A stretch of 64,000 nt of DNA from Microbispora corallina (GCF_016863035.1 NZ_BOOC01000010.1:1-64000), one strand, 5' to 3'. Positions 44,096-54,181 are shown, counted from the first letter of the stretch. Notes: generated by a model not told the origin, from the letters alone. Translations and numbers: made by a program.

Positions 44096-44229
44096 GTGAT
44101 CTTGCAGAAGCGTGTGTGCAGCGCGCGGACCAGCGCCGCCACTCGTCGTGGTCGTGGTTTCGGCGCGCGATCCCACGCCCACGGGCGGCGCCGCCCAGGT
44201 CCGCTCGCCACGTGCTTCTGCAAGATCAC
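44096..44229. repeat. 134-bp palindromic element with 16-bp terminal inverted repeats
   Basis: GTGATCTTGCAGAAGC (44096-44111) recurs as an exact inverted copy at 44214-44229. Beyond these arms similarity continues (GTGTG against CACGTG; a GGACC block in both halves), so the whole element could fold into a long imperfect hairpin. It lies between the convergent cysM and DUF3352 genes and ends 11 bp from the latter's stop. It has no ORF of its own. It could be a MITE, a REP-like element or a long bidirectional terminator. Confidence 0.7.
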
Positions 44230-44240
44230 CAGGGTTGTGC

Positions 44241-45878
44241 TCAGTCGAAGACGACGCGGAGGGCGAAGGTCGTCTCGGTGGGGGTCTGCCGGCCGCTGAG
44301 CCCGACGGCCCGCAGCGCCTGGACGTCGGCCCGCTCGCCCTCGGGCAGGCCGTTCAGGTAGAGCTTCTCGGCCTTGTCGAGGTCGGCGTAGACCGCATAG
44401 GTGGCGTTCGCGGCGTCCGGCACGGCCAGGCGGAAGGTCTCGTCGTCGCCCAGCGCGCCCTTCTGCGCCAGCCTGCCGGCGTACTCCTGGGAGCTCGCCA
44501 CCACCACAGTGCCGTCACCGGAGCTCCGTGCGAGCTGGACGGGCTCGCCGGAGTCGGCGAGGAACTTCTCCAGCTTGTCCAGCACCTGCCCGGCCTTGTC
44601 CGGGTCGGTCGCGAGTACGGCGCCCACGTTCGGCTGGTCGCCGTCGAGGCCCTGCTCGTCCACGGCGACGGTGAGGCTCGTGCCGAGCAGCGTCACCAGG
44701 TCGTCCGGGAGCGCCAGGCCGTACTGCTGCTTCGCCTGCTCCACGAAGCGGGTGAAGGACTCGCCCTCCGCGCCGGAGCGGGCCGTCTCCTCGATGGCGG
44801 GCCACTGCCGTCCGAGGATGTCGCCGAGCCCGGAGAACGCGGCCGCGCCCACGGTCGAGGCGGGCAGCTCGCCGATCCGGACGGGCCGAGCCGACCCCGT
44901 CGTCAGGGTGCCGCCGCGGGCGACGCCCGCGAGCTCGGCGTAGCTCCCGTCGAAGCGGAGGGCGCCCGCGAGGCGCGCGCCGCGCAGGGGCTGGAGCGCC
45001 GCGCTGGACTCCTGTCCCGCGGCCGACGCGACCTTCTCCAGGTCGGCCCAGAAGGACAGCACGCCCTGCTCGCCGAGGGCCTTCATGTCGCCGTCGAAGC
45101 CCGGGTCGCGCGACAGCGGGGCGGCCGCCGCGTAGGCGTCGGCCTGCCGCTGGGTGGGGGCGAGCAGCGCGTAGCCGTCGCGGAACGCGAGGCCGGCGTG
45201 GTCCGCGCCCAGCTTGGCCAGCCCCGAGCGGGCCGCCGCCTCGTCCTTCACCTGGACGGCCAGCGCGACGTCCGGCTCGCCGCCCTTCCCGCGCTGGGGG
45301 AGCACGGCGAGGCCGATCCGGTCGCCAAGCCACGGCTCGACGTCCCGCGCGTAGTCGACCGACGCCAGGTCCTGCTCGCCCTGTCGCAGGGCCTCGAACA
45401 CGGCCTTCCTGGGGTCGTCGCCGGTGAACGAGTCCCGCGTGGCGGAGAACTTGCGGGCGATCTGGAAGAGCGCCACCTTCTGCCCGGCCGACGGGTCGAG
45501 GTCGAGGCGGACGTAGGCGATCGCGCCGCCCGGCAGGACGTCCTGCGGCTGGCTGCCGCCCCCGCTGAGCCGGGACATCGCCCACACGCCGCCGCCGGAC
45601 AGCAGGCCCACGACCACAGCCGCCACGATCGCGACGATCCAGCCGCGGCCCTTACGACGAGGAGCGGCCGGGGGCGGCGCGGCCGGGCCGGGGACCGTGC
45701 CGTACCCGATCTCCTCGGGCTCGTCCCACTGGGGCAGCCGCCGGGTGTGCCCGGCGTCCTGCGGCGCTCCGGCGGAGGGGCCGGCGGGCCGGAAGGCCCG
45801 GGGCGTCCGGTAGGCGACGGTCCGGTCCAGGTCCTGGTCGTCCGGGAAGGGGTACCCGGAGGTCGTGTCGGAGGGCAT
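44241..45878 (-). CDS. DUF3352 domain membrane protein
   Basis: The 545-residue protein has a Pro-rich cytoplasmic N terminus (1-78) and one transmembrane helix (about 80-101, GWIVAIVAAVVVGLLSGGGVW). A large extracytoplasmic DUF3352 domain follows (PGGAIAYVRLDLDPSAGQKVALFQIARKF, near 117-145). The domain family is found in many Streptosporangiales and Streptomyces proteins, and its role is unknown. It is divergent from the thioesterase gene and convergent with the cysM side. Confidence 0.88.
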   Translation of the reverse strand: MPSDTTSGYPFPDDQDLDRTVAYRTPRAFRPAGPSAGAPQDAGHTRRLPQWDEPEEIGYGTVPGPAAPPPAAPRRKGRGWIVAIVAAVVVGLLSGGGVWAMSRLSGGGSQPQDVLPGGAIAYVRLDLDPSAGQKVALFQIARKFSATRDSFTGDDPRKAVFEALRQGEQDLASVDYARDVEPWLGDRIGLAVLPQRGKGGEPDVALAVQVKDEAAARSGLAKLGADHAGLAFRDGYALLAPTQRQADAYAAAAPLSRDPGFDGDMKALGEQGVLSFWADLEKVASAAGQESSAALQPLRGARLAGALRFDGSYAELAGVARGGTLTTGSARPVRIGELPASTVGAAAFSGLGDILGRQWPAIEETARSGAEGESFTRFVEQAKQQYGLALPDDLVTLLGTSLTVAVDEQGLDGDQPNVGAVLATDPDKAGQVLDKLEKFLADSGEPVQLARSSGDGTVVVASSQEYAGRLAQKGALGDDETFRLAVPDAANATYAVYADLDKAEKLYLNGLPEGERADVQALRAVGLSGRQTPTETTFALRVVFD

Positions 45879-46038
45879 GGCTCACTCGCTAGGGGGAGTC
45901 GTCGGTGGTCGCCCCGACCGTAGGCCGGGACGCTAGCGAGTCGCTTGCATCACACTTGACCGCCCTCGGGGGGCCGGTGGGAGCCGCCACGCTACAGTAA
46001 TGAACAGAACAACATTCGGGAAAAGAGCGAGGGGTGCC

Positions 46039-46833
46039 GTGACGAAGTTCGACGAGGCAACGCAGGCGATCCGCGTCGACGACACGACCTATGACGTGTG
46101 CCTCGACGACGCCTACTCCATCGGCGGCCCCCTGAACGGCGGATACCTGCTGGCCACCGTCCTGCGGGCGGTCGTGGACTCCTCGCCGCACGCGCACCCC
46201 GTCTCGACGAGCGCCCAGTTCCTGCGGGCCCCCGCCCCCGGCCCGGCCAGGGTCGAGGTCGAGACGCTCAAGGCGGGGCGGACCGCCGCCATGAGCCGGG
46301 CCCGGCTGGTCAGGGACGGCGTGCCGTACATCGAGACGCTGGTCACCACGGCCACCCTCGACGCGGAGGCCGAGCCGTTCTGGTCGGACACGCCGTCGGC
46401 GCCGATGCCGGCCTCGGACGGCTGCGTGCGGCTGCCGGACCCGAAGCCCGAGTCGAACATGAACTTCAACGCCCAGGTGGAGCTGCTGTTCGACCCCCCG
46501 ACGATCGGATGGCTCTCGGGCGAGCCGACGGGCAGGCCCGAGTCGCGGGCGTACTTCCGGATGGCCGAGCCGCAGGACCCCGACCCGTACGTCCTGGCGC
46601 TCGCGGTGGACGCGCTGCCGCCCGTCGTGTTCTCGGCCGGGGGACGCGGGTGGGCCCCGACGGTCGAGCTGACCTGGCATCTGCGGGCGCTGCCCGCGCC
46701 CGGGTGGCTGACGCTCATCGGCGGCGGGCGGCTCGTCAGCGACGGCTGGTTCGACGAGGAGGTCGAGGTGTGGGACGCGGCCGGCCGCCTGGTCGCCCAG
46801 TCACGCCAGCTCGCCCGGGTGGGCAGGGGCTGA
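46039..46833 (+). CDS. Acyl-CoA thioesterase-like, double hotdog protein
   Basis: The 264-residue protein has two hotdog folds. The N-terminal half has YSIGGPLNGGYLLATVLRAV and VSTSAQFLRAPAPG, and the C-terminal half has GRGWAPTVELTWHLRALP and GGRLVSDGWFDEEVEVWDA. This matches the TesB-like/4HBT_3 thioesterase family, which hydrolyses acyl-CoA. The GTG at 46039 has GAGGGG 6 nt upstream. Chain-length preference unknown. It lies immediately before murI but has its own stop 66 bp away. Confidence 0.88.
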   Translation: MTKFDEATQAIRVDDTTYDVCLDDAYSIGGPLNGGYLLATVLRAVVDSSPHAHPVSTSAQFLRAPAPGPARVEVETLKAGRTAAMSRARLVRDGVPYIETLVTTATLDAEAEPFWSDTPSAPMPASDGCVRLPDPKPESNMNFNAQVELLFDPPTIGWLSGEPTGRPESRAYFRMAEPQDPDPYVLALAVDALPPVVFSAGGRGWAPTVELTWHLRALPAPGWLTLIGGGRLVSDGWFDEEVEVWDAAGRLVAQSRQLARVGRG

Positions 46834-46899
46834 GAGTTTCCCGCCGTGTGAGGATTCTTACCGTGATCGGTTCCGGGCGGTCCCCTAACCTTGGGAACC

Positions 46900-47736
46900 G
46901 TGCCGGACAACAGCGGGGCCATCGGGATCTTCGACAGCGGGGTGGGCGGCCTGACCGTCGCCCGGGCCATCATCGACCAGCTGCCCCATGAATCGATCTT
47001 CTACGTGGCCGACACGGCGCGTCAGCCGTACGGGCCGAAGACCATAGCCGAGCTCCGCGCGTACGCGCTGGAGGTGATGGACCACCTCGTCGAGCACGAC
47101 GTGAAGATGCTGGTCATCGCCTGCAACAGCGCCAGTTCCGCGGTGCTGAGGGACGCCAGGGAGCGGTACGACGTCCCGGTCGTCGAGGTGATCCAGCCCG
47201 CCGCCCGCCGGGCCGCCCAGGCGACCAGGAACGGCAGGGTCGGCGTGATCGGCACGCGGGCCACCGTCGAGTCGATGGCCTACCACGACGCGTTCGCCGC
47301 CGCCCCGCAGATCGAGCTCGTCACGGTCGCCGCTCCGCTGCTCGTCGACTTCGTCGAGCGCGGCGAGACGATGAGCGACGAGCTCATCGAGGTCATCCGG
47401 GGCTACCTCAAGCCGATCCAGGACGCCGGCTGCGACACGCTCGTCCTCGGGTGCACCCATTACCCCCTGCTGACCGGCGCCCTGTCATACGTCGCCGGAG
47501 ACGGGGTAACGCTCGTGTCCAGCGCGGAGGAGACCGCCAAGGACGTCTACCGGATCCTGCTCGACCGGGGGCTGTCCAACGGCGAGGCCCACCCGGTGCA
47601 CCGCTTCCGCGCCACGGGCGACACGGCCCTGTTCGAAGAGCTGGGGCAGCGGTTCCTCGGGCCCGAGATCCAGTCCGTGGAGCCCGCGCCGGTGGGCGTC
47701 CGCCCCGGCGAGGCCGGCTTTGGGAGGTCGCGATGA
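46900..47736 (+). CDS. murI: Glutamate racemase
   Basis: This enzyme makes D-glutamate for peptidoglycan. The 278 residues contain both catalytic cysteines, C75 (VIACNSASS) and C185 (LGCTHYPLL), plus [12 protein letters not shown] near the N terminus. I chose the GTG at 46900: TAACCT at 46886-46891 is spaced as a -10 for a leaderless transcript beginning at this codon, and no Shine-Dalgarno is present; TTG at 46891 is an alternative. The stop overlaps the next start by 4 bp. Confidence 0.95.
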   Translation: MPDNSGAIGIFDSGVGGLTVARAIIDQLPHESIFYVADTARQPYGPKTIAELRAYALEVMDHLVEHDVKMLVIACNSASSAVLRDARERYDVPVVEVIQPAARRAAQATRNGRVGVIGTRATVESMAYHDAFAAAPQIELVTVAAPLLVDFVERGETMSDELIEVIRGYLKPIQDAGCDTLVLGCTHYPLLTGALSYVAGDGVTLVSSAEETAKDVYRILLDRGLSNGEAHPVHRFRATGDTALFEELGQRFLGPEIQSVEPAPVGVRPGEAGFGRSR

Positions 47737-48485
47737 AGGTGACGATCATCGGGTGCTCGGGCAGCTTCCCCGGCCCCGACAGCCCCTCCTCCTGTTATCT
47801 CCTGGAGGCCGAGGGCTTCCGGCTGCTGGTCGACTTCGGCAACGGCGCGCTCGGGGCGCTCCAGCGGCACCTCGGCCTGTACGACGTCGACGCGATCCTG
47901 CTGTCCCACCTGCACGCCGACCACTGCCTCGACCTGTGCGCCTACCACGTCGTACGGACCTACACGCCGCGGGGCCCGCTGCCGAGGGTGCCGGTGCACG
48001 CCCCCGGAGGGGCCGCCAGGCGGCTCAACGCGGCGTACGGCATGCCGGACGAGCCGGTCCTGGAGAGCTCCTTCGACTTCGTCCGCCTGTCGGCCGGCAC
48101 CCGGCACATCGGCCCGTTCGAGGTCACGGCCGCGCCGATGAACCACCCCGTCGAGACGTACGGCGTCCGCGTCTCCCACGGGGGCCGCTCGGTGGCGTAC
48201 TCCGCCGACACGGGCGAGTCCGCCGAACTGGTGAAGCTGGCCCACGAGGCCGACCTGCTGCTGTGCGAGGCGTCCTTCCTCGACGGGCCGTCGCTGACCC
48301 CCGGCCTCCATCTGACCGGCCGGCAGGCGGCCGAGCACGCGGCGCGGGCCGGGGTGGGCACGCTGGTCCTCACGCACCTCGTCCCCTGGCACGACCCGCG
48401 CCGCGTCCTGGAGGAGGCGGCGGACGGCGGGTTCGGCGGCCGGATGGAGTTGGCGCGGAGCGGGGCCGTCTATGACCTAGGGTGA
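47733..48485 (+). CDS. MBL-fold metallohydrolase
   Basis: The 250-residue cytosolic protein has the metallo-beta-lactamase HxHxDH motif (H59, H61, D63, H64 in LSHLHADHC), [14 protein letters not shown] and SADTGES for the remaining metal ligands. It resembles RNase Z/phosphodiesterase-type MBL proteins that commonly sit between murI and rph in actinobacteria. The ATGA overlap with murI indicates coupling. The substrate is unknown; a 3',5'-cyclic nucleotide or RNA phosphodiester are candidates. Confidence 0.9.
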   Translation: MKVTIIGCSGSFPGPDSPSSCYLLEAEGFRLLVDFGNGALGALQRHLGLYDVDAILLSHLHADHCLDLCAYHVVRTYTPRGPLPRVPVHAPGGAARRLNAAYGMPDEPVLESSFDFVRLSAGTRHIGPFEVTAAPMNHPVETYGVRVSHGGRSVAYSADTGESAELVKLAHEADLLLCEASFLDGPSLTPGLHLTGRQAAEHAARAGVGTLVLTHLVPWHDPRRVLEEAADGGFGGRMELARSGAVYDLG

Positions 48486-48490
48486 CCACT

Positions 48491-49216
48491 ATGGCTCGTA
48501 TCGACGGTCGCCTGCCCGACCAGCTTCGTCCTGTGACAATCACCCGTGACTGGCTCGCCCACGCCGAGGGATCGGTGCTGGTCGAGTTCGGCGGGACGAA
48601 GGTGCTGTGCGCCGCGACCGTCGAGACCGGCGTCCCCCGCTGGCGCAAGGGAAGCGGGCTCGGCTGGGTCACCGCCGAGTACGCCATGCTGCCCCGCTCC
48701 ACGAACACCCGCAGTGACCGCGAGTCGGTCCGCGGCAAGATCGGCGGGCGCACCCATGAGATCTCCCGGCTGATCGGCCGGTCCCTGCGGGCCTGCGTGG
48801 ACTACAAGGCCCTGGGGGAGAACTCGATCCTCCTCGACTGCGACGTCCTGCAGGCCGACGGCGGCACCCGGACGGCCGCGATCACCGGCGCGTACGTCGC
48901 GCTCGCCGACGCCGTGGCCTGGATGCGCAAGCGGCGGATGTGCCCGGGCGACCCCCTGGTCGACTCGGTGGCGGCCGTCTCCGTCGGCATCGTCGGCTCC
49001 GAGCCCCTGCTCGACCTCGACTACAGCGAGGACGTCAAGGCCGAGACCGACATGAACGTGGTGATGACCGGCCGGGGCGAGTTCGTCGAGGTCCAGGGCA
49101 CGGCCGAGGGCGCGCCGTTCGACCGGGCCGTGCTCGACGGCCTGCTCGACCTGGCCGCCGCGGGCTGCGCCGAGCTCACCCGGGTGCAGGCCGAGGTCCT
49201 GGGAGTGCCGGCATGA
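48491..49216 (+). CDS. rph: Ribonuclease PH
   Basis: This phosphorolytic 3'-exoribonuclease (241 aa) trims tRNA precursors. Family signatures include [36 protein letters not shown], the [25 protein letters not shown] phosphate-binding block, [20 protein letters not shown], and [21 protein letters not shown]. Start at ATG 48491 (MARIDG); a GTG at 48482 would overlap the upstream stop. The next gene starts within its stop codon. Confidence 0.96.
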   Translation: MARIDGRLPDQLRPVTITRDWLAHAEGSVLVEFGGTKVLCAATVETGVPRWRKGSGLGWVTAEYAMLPRSTNTRSDRESVRGKIGGRTHEISRLIGRSLRACVDYKALGENSILLDCDVLQADGGTRTAAITGAYVALADAVAWMRKRRMCPGDPLVDSVAAVSVGIVGSEPLLDLDYSEDVKAETDMNVVMTGRGEFVEVQGTAEGAPFDRAVLDGLLDLAAAGCAELTRVQAEVLGVPA

Positions 49217-49815
49217 CCAGGGTGGTCCTGGCCACGCGCAACGCCGGGAAGATCGTCGAGCTGCGCCGGATCCTGGCCGAGGCCGGGGTGCCGGTCGACC
49301 TGGTCGGGCTCGAGGAGTTCCCGCACATCGGAGAGGTCGCCGAGACCGGTCTCACCTTCGCAGAGAACTCCCTGCTCAAGGCGCACGCCGTCGCGTCCGC
49401 CAGCGGCCTGCCCGCCGTGGCCGACGACTCGGGGCTCTGCGTCGACGCGCTGAACGGCATGCCGGGGATCTTCTCGGCCCGCTGGTCCGGCAGCCACGGC
49501 GACGACAAGGCCAACCTCGACCTGCTGCTCGCGCAGGTCGGCGACGTGCCGGACGGCCGCCGGCAGGCCCACTTCGCGTGCACGGCCGCGCTCGCCCTGC
49601 CGTCCGGGGAGGAGCACGTGGTCGAGGGCTTCGTCCACGGGGTGCTCATCCGCGAGCCTCGGGGGAGCAACGGGTTCGGGTACGACCCGATCTTCGTGCC
49701 GGACGGCGAGACCCGCACGACGGCCGAGATGTCGGCCGAGGAGAAGGACGCCATCAGCCACCGCGGCAAGGCCTTCCGCGCCCTCGCCCTGATCATGGGC
49801 AGGGTCCTCGCCTGA
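49213..49815 (+). CDS. rdgB: XTP/dITP diphosphatase (RdgB/HAM1)
   Basis: The enzyme hydrolyses non-canonical purine triphosphates such as dITP and XTP, keeping them out of DNA. The 200-residue protein has the substrate motif [54 protein letters not shown] and [15 protein letters not shown], all intact. Its ATG overlaps the rph stop (ATGA). This closes the murI-MBL-rph-rdgB run. Confidence 0.96.
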   Translation: MTRVVLATRNAGKIVELRRILAEAGVPVDLVGLEEFPHIGEVAETGLTFAENSLLKAHAVASASGLPAVADDSGLCVDALNGMPGIFSARWSGSHGDDKANLDLLLAQVGDVPDGRRQAHFACTAALALPSGEEHVVEGFVHGVLIREPRGSNGFGYDPIFVPDGETRTTAEMSAEEKDAISHRGKAFRALALIMGRVLA

Positions 49816-49891
49816 CCGGCGGACGGCCCCGCCTCGGTCGCGTAATCGGCCCGTAAGACCTCGGCCGGCGGCCGGGCGTAGCGTTCGACGT

Positions 49892-51631
49892 GTGAACGCA
49901 CAACCCTTCCGCGTGCCCGCGTGGGCGGCGGCCCTGGCGGGTGTGGCCGCCGGAGCGGTGGCGCTGGGCACGTCCCAGCTCGTCGCCGGGCTGACCAACC
50001 CGGAGGCGTCCCCGGTGGTCGCCGTCGGGGACGCCGTGGTCGACGCCACCCCCGCCGGCCTCAAGGAATGGGCCATCCGGACGTTCGGCTCGTCCGACAA
50101 GCTCGCGCTGATCGGCGGCATCCTCGTCGTGCTCGCGCTCGTCGCCGCCGGGCTCGGCCTGCTCGCCCGCCGCCGGATCCGGTACGGCACGGGCGGTCTC
50201 GCCGTGTTCGCGCTCGTCGGCGCCGTGGCGGCGGTCACCCGCCCCGACTCGGGGGCGCTCGACGTGCTGCCGTCCGTCCTGGGGGCCGCGGCGGGCGCGT
50301 GGGCGCTCACGCGGCTGTTCCGCCGCGCCGAACCCGAGGTGCGGGAGTGGGACCGGCTCGCCGCGCCCGCCGACACGACCGCCTGGACGTCGCCCTTCGC
50401 CGAGCCCGTACGGGCGGGCGCCGACGCGGCCACCCTCGCCGACACGGGAGGCGGGCCCGTCCGCACCGCGCCGGCCGGGACGTCGGACTCCGGCGGCGAG
50501 GCGGAGGGGACGGCGGCGGAGAGGCCGCCCGTCATGCGAGCGGGCGGCGAGCCCTACGCGTTCGACCGGCGGCGGCTGCTGACCGGCGTGGCGGTGACCG
50601 TCGGCGTCGCCGGTGCGGCGGGGCTGGGCGGGCGGCTGCTGTCCGGCTTCCGGGACGTCGACCTGGCCCGCCGGGACGTCGCCCGGACGCTGCCACGCGC
50701 CGCGGTCCCGGCCCGGCCCATCCCCGCGGGGGCCGATTTCCGGATACCCGGCCTGTCGCCGTTCGTCACGCCCAACACCGACTTCTACCGTGTCGACACG
50801 GCCCTCGTCGTGCCCTCGGTCGACCCGGCGGCCTGGACGCTGAAGATCCACGGCCTGGTGGACCGGCCCGTCGAACTGACCTTCGCGGAGCTCCTCAAGC
50901 GGCCTCTCGTCGAGGCCGACGTCACCCTCACCTGCGTGTCCAACGACGTCGGCGGGCCGTACATCGGCAACGCCCGCTGGCTCGGCGCCCGCCTGGCCGA
51001 CGTGCTGCGCGAGGCCGGCATCCGCCGCGACGCCGACATGCTGCTCAGCGTCTCCCAGGACGGCTGGACCTGCGGCACCCCGGTCGACATCGTCATGGAC
51101 GGCCGCGACGCCCTGCTCGCCGTCGCCATGAACGGCGAGGTGCTCCCGGCGGCCCACGGATTCCCCGTGCGCCAGGTCGTCCCCGGCCTGTACGGGTACG
51201 TCTCCGCGACCAAGTGGGTCACCGAGATCAAGGTCACCCGGTTCGACAGCGACGAGGCCTACTGGACCCCGCGCGGCTGGTCGGCCAAGGGGCCGATCAA
51301 GACCGAGTCGAGGATCGACGTGCCCAGGGACGGGGACGACGTCTCGGGCGGCCGCACCACGATCGCGGGCGTCGCATGGGCCCAGCACCGGGGGGTCGCG
51401 GCGGTCGAGGTGCAGGTCGACGGCGGGCCGTGGCGTCAGGCGACGCTGGCGGACGTCCCCGGGCCGGACACCTGGCGGCAGTGGTCGATCCAACAGGACC
51501 TCCCGAAGGGCCGGCACACCATTTCCGTACGGGCGACGGACGTGACCGGCTACACCCAGACCCCTGTGGAGGCGCCGCCCGCCCCCGATGGAGCCACCGG
51601 ATACCACTCGATCGTGGTCCAGGTTCGCTGA
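49892..51631 (+). CDS. Membrane-anchored molybdopterin-dependent oxidoreductase (sulfite oxidase family)
   Basis: The 579-residue protein (GTG start) has three to four N-terminal helices (about 10-145) and a disordered cytoplasmic segment. A second hydrophobic segment after twin arginines (DRRRLLTGVAVTVGVAGAAG, 225-244) precedes the extracytoplasmic catalytic domain. That domain has the molybdenum ligand C348 (VTLTCVSNDVGG), the SQDGWTCGTPVD block, HGFPVRQVVPGLYGYVSATKW, and the C-terminal Ig-like dimerisation domain of sulfite oxidases. Substrate uncertain: sulfite, or repair of oxidised residues. No redox partner gene is adjacent. Confidence 0.9.
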   Translation: MNAQPFRVPAWAAALAGVAAGAVALGTSQLVAGLTNPEASPVVAVGDAVVDATPAGLKEWAIRTFGSSDKLALIGGILVVLALVAAGLGLLARRRIRYGTGGLAVFALVGAVAAVTRPDSGALDVLPSVLGAAAGAWALTRLFRRAEPEVREWDRLAAPADTTAWTSPFAEPVRAGADAATLADTGGGPVRTAPAGTSDSGGEAEGTAAERPPVMRAGGEPYAFDRRRLLTGVAVTVGVAGAAGLGGRLLSGFRDVDLARRDVARTLPRAAVPARPIPAGADFRIPGLSPFVTPNTDFYRVDTALVVPSVDPAAWTLKIHGLVDRPVELTFAELLKRPLVEADVTLTCVSNDVGGPYIGNARWLGARLADVLREAGIRRDADMLLSVSQDGWTCGTPVDIVMDGRDALLAVAMNGEVLPAAHGFPVRQVVPGLYGYVSATKWVTEIKVTRFDSDEAYWTPRGWSAKGPIKTESRIDVPRDGDDVSGGRTTIAGVAWAQHRGVAAVEVQVDGGPWRQATLADVPGPDTWRQWSIQQDLPKGRHTISVRATDVTGYTQTPVEAPPAPDGATGYHSIVVQVR

Positions 51632-51763
51632 CCGCCCATCGACGGCCATTTCCGGGCGAACCACGGGGCCGTACGTCTGGAGTTGGAAAAACCCGCCGTA
51701 GCGTCCGCCGGGCCGCCTCTAGCATCGGCACCCTGATGTGCGCGAGGGAGGGGGCCACAGCGC

Positions 51764-54172
51764 GTGAACCAGGAAAGGGCCCGACGGCACGCCAGGTGGC
51801 GGTTGCCGTCGGGCGTGTACAACCCCGTCGTGACGGCGGACGGCCGCCGGTGGCGCGACTACGAGCAGGCCGCCGAGGCGCCGGCTCCGTCGCTCGAGGA
51901 CAGGCGGATGGAGCTTCTCGTCCCGGCCCTGACGAACGGCGCGCAGGCCTTGGGCGTCGCCGTCGCGCACGGCCGGGGAAACGGCGTGACCGGCGGGAAC
52001 GGCACGTCACCGGCGGCGGTCGGGGGGAACGCCGCCGGAGACGCCCACGACGCCTCGGGTGACCGTTCGGACGCTGATCCGGATGCTGTCTCGGGTGCCG
52101 TGGAGCAGACGGACCGGGTCCCGGAGGAGACCTCGGCGGTGTCCGGGGACGAGGAGCCGGACGCCCCTGGAGAGGCTCCGGCGGCCGCCGGGTTACCCAT
52201 GTCTCGGGCTGGCGAGGCGCAGGCCTGCGCCTCCGAGCCGGGAGAACCGGGAGAGCGATACGAGCCCGGCGAGACGACGCCCCCGGCCGAGGCGTGCCCG
52301 GACCTCGCGGTGCCCGGCGCGCTCGGCGCCGAAGAGACCGTGCGGGACGCCGCCACGCCCGCGCCGGTTCCGTCGCAGAGCTCAGAGGGCCACCGCGATT
52401 CCGGCCTGGCGGACGAGCGGCCCGGTCTCGCCGCTCCCGGCGCAGACGCCGCGCACGGCTTCGGCGAGCCCGGTCCCACGCCGATGGCGGGAGATGGCCG
52501 GACCTGTGACGCTGCGGACGGTCGTGGCGAGCCGGGTCCCGTGCCGATGGCGGAAGATGGCCAGACGGGTGACGCCGCGGACGGCGGTGGCGCGGTCGAG
52601 CGGTCCGAGGCCGTGGACGCGGGCGATCCGGACGGTGACGAAGAGCCCGACCTGGACGAGCACGACCGGACCGGGTCGGACGTTCCCGTTGATGCTCTGG
52701 GCGAGTCCGCCGAAGGGCAGGGCGCCGCCGCGTATGACGCCCTCGCCCCGGTCGGCGACGGTGACGGCGCCGGTGCCGCCGTTCCTGTCTCGGCCCGGCG
52801 GGCCGGGCAATCCGCGGCGGAGGCCGCGATCGCCACGGCGTACCCCCTTGAGAGCGTGCGGCCCGCCGACGAGTTCCCGCTCTCCGGCCTCGCCGTGCCG
52901 CCCCGCCAGGCGGTGCAACCGGACGGGGTAGAGCCGGACGTGATGGCCCGGGCCCGCCTTGCGGCACGGGTGCGGCAGCCGGAGGAGGCGGAGGAGAGCA
53001 CCGCTGTGCGGGCGGAGACGCCGACCGATCCGCTGCCGTACCCCCTGGCCGCCCCGGTGGCCGCGGACCACCGGGAGCCCGGGTTCGCGGCACCGCCTCA
53101 CGGGCCCGCGCCCACGGCGGACCCCGACCTCCCGGCCCGCGTCGCCCACCAGCCGAGCCAGAGCGTGCGGCGCACGCCGGTGGCGGACGCGGTCCGCGCG
53201 TTCAAGGCCGAGGCGATGGCCGCGGCCTACGACGACACGGCCGACGCAGCCGACGCAGCCGCCGAGGACGCGACTCAGGACGTGGTCGCCGCGAACCCCG
53301 ACGGGTCGGCCGGTGGAGGGACGGCCGTTCCTCACGGGCCGGAGGCCGGCACCGATCGCCTCCCGGGCGGGCGCATGGGCGACCTGATGGCCGACCTGCT
53401 GGGGAGCCCGGCACGGCCCGAACCGAGATCGGCGCACCCCGAGCTGACGGCCAGGCCGCTGCCCGGCCTGAACGGCGACCCGCTGGCGGACGCCCTGGCC
53501 GCGAAGCTGTTCACACAGGTCGAGGGCCTGTGGACGACCGCCTTCGACGAGGCGGAGCGTGACTGGCTCGACCGGTCGTCCCGCCCGCCGAGGCTGGAGC
53601 ACACCCGCCCGTACGGCAGGCCGGGAGGGCTCGCCGAGCCCGACCCGGAGACGCGGCAGAGCCTCGTCCAGGCCGTGAGCGGACGCTTCCCCGACCCCCG
53701 GGGCACGTGGATCAGGCTGATCAACGCCGAGGGGCCGTCGGAGGACCCGTTCAGGTCGAACAACGCCGTCGACTGCGCCCTGTCCGTCATGTCCACCTGG
53801 CACGGCGAGCCGGTGGTCGCGGCGCGGCGGCTGCCGGAGTTCGACCCGAACGGACGGCCGCTGCTGACCGGCGAGACGGGCGGGGTGACCCGGGCCGAGG
53901 AGTGGCTGGGGCAGCGCTTCGAGTACGTGGGGCACGGCCGCCGCGCCTACGTGGCCATCGCGCAGCGGCTGATCTTCGGCGGGCACGGCGCCGCCGCCGT
54001 CCTCATCACCCGCTGGCCAGGCGGCGGCAGCCACGCCTGGAACGCCGTCAACTGCCGGGGCGAGGTGCTCTGGATCGACGCGCAGCGCGGGCACATGGCC
54101 CTCGAACCGCCGTACGAGGACGTGACCGGGGTGTTCGCGGTGGTCATCGACCGCCAAGGCCAGCGGCTCTGA
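51764..54172 (+). CDS. Large protein with C-terminal papain-like toxin (glutamine deamidase) domain
   Basis: This protein has 802 residues from a GTG start. A short ordered N terminus (RWRLPSGVYNPVVTADGRRW, about 12-31) is followed by some 500 residues of acidic, disordered sequence, including a 21-residue unit repeated twice. The C-terminal 200 residues form a Tox-PL/Toxin_15-like domain with catalytic C671 (NNAVDCALSV), H757 (GGSHAWNAVN) and D772 (LWIDAQ). Related domains deamidate glutamine in polymorphic toxins. No signal peptide, WXG100 partner or immunity gene is recognised next to it. Confidence 0.8.
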   Translation: MNQERARRHARWRLPSGVYNPVVTADGRRWRDYEQAAEAPAPSLEDRRMELLVPALTNGAQALGVAVAHGRGNGVTGGNGTSPAAVGGNAAGDAHDASGDRSDADPDAVSGAVEQTDRVPEETSAVSGDEEPDAPGEAPAAAGLPMSRAGEAQACASEPGEPGERYEPGETTPPAEACPDLAVPGALGAEETVRDAATPAPVPSQSSEGHRDSGLADERPGLAAPGADAAHGFGEPGPTPMAGDGRTCDAADGRGEPGPVPMAEDGQTGDAADGGGAVERSEAVDAGDPDGDEEPDLDEHDRTGSDVPVDALGESAEGQGAAAYDALAPVGDGDGAGAAVPVSARRAGQSAAEAAIATAYPLESVRPADEFPLSGLAVPPRQAVQPDGVEPDVMARARLAARVRQPEEAEESTAVRAETPTDPLPYPLAAPVAADHREPGFAAPPHGPAPTADPDLPARVAHQPSQSVRRTPVADAVRAFKAEAMAAAYDDTADAADAAAEDATQDVVAANPDGSAGGGTAVPHGPEAGTDRLPGGRMGDLMADLLGSPARPEPRSAHPELTARPLPGLNGDPLADALAAKLFTQVEGLWTTAFDEAERDWLDRSSRPPRLEHTRPYGRPGGLAEPDPETRQSLVQAVSGRFPDPRGTWIRLINAEGPSEDPFRSNNAVDCALSVMSTWHGEPVVAARRLPEFDPNGRPLLTGETGGVTRAEEWLGQRFEYVGHGRRAYVAIAQRLIFGGHGAAAVLITRWPGGGSHAWNAVNCRGEVLWIDAQRGHMALEPPYEDVTGVFAVVIDRQGQRL
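52463..52588 (+). repeat. 63-bp tandem duplication in the Tox-PL protein linker
   Basis: Two adjacent 63-bp copies (52463-52525, 52526-52588) encode GEPGPxPMAxDGxTxDAADG. The copies differ at about a dozen positions, so the duplication is not recent. Confidence 0.85.
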
Positions 54173-54181
54173 CCCCGGCGC

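Noticed and set aside
45533-45546. GCAGGACGTCCTGC palindrome sharing the core of the icmA site
   Set aside because: It lies inside the DUF3352 coding sequence with normal codon use; likely chance.
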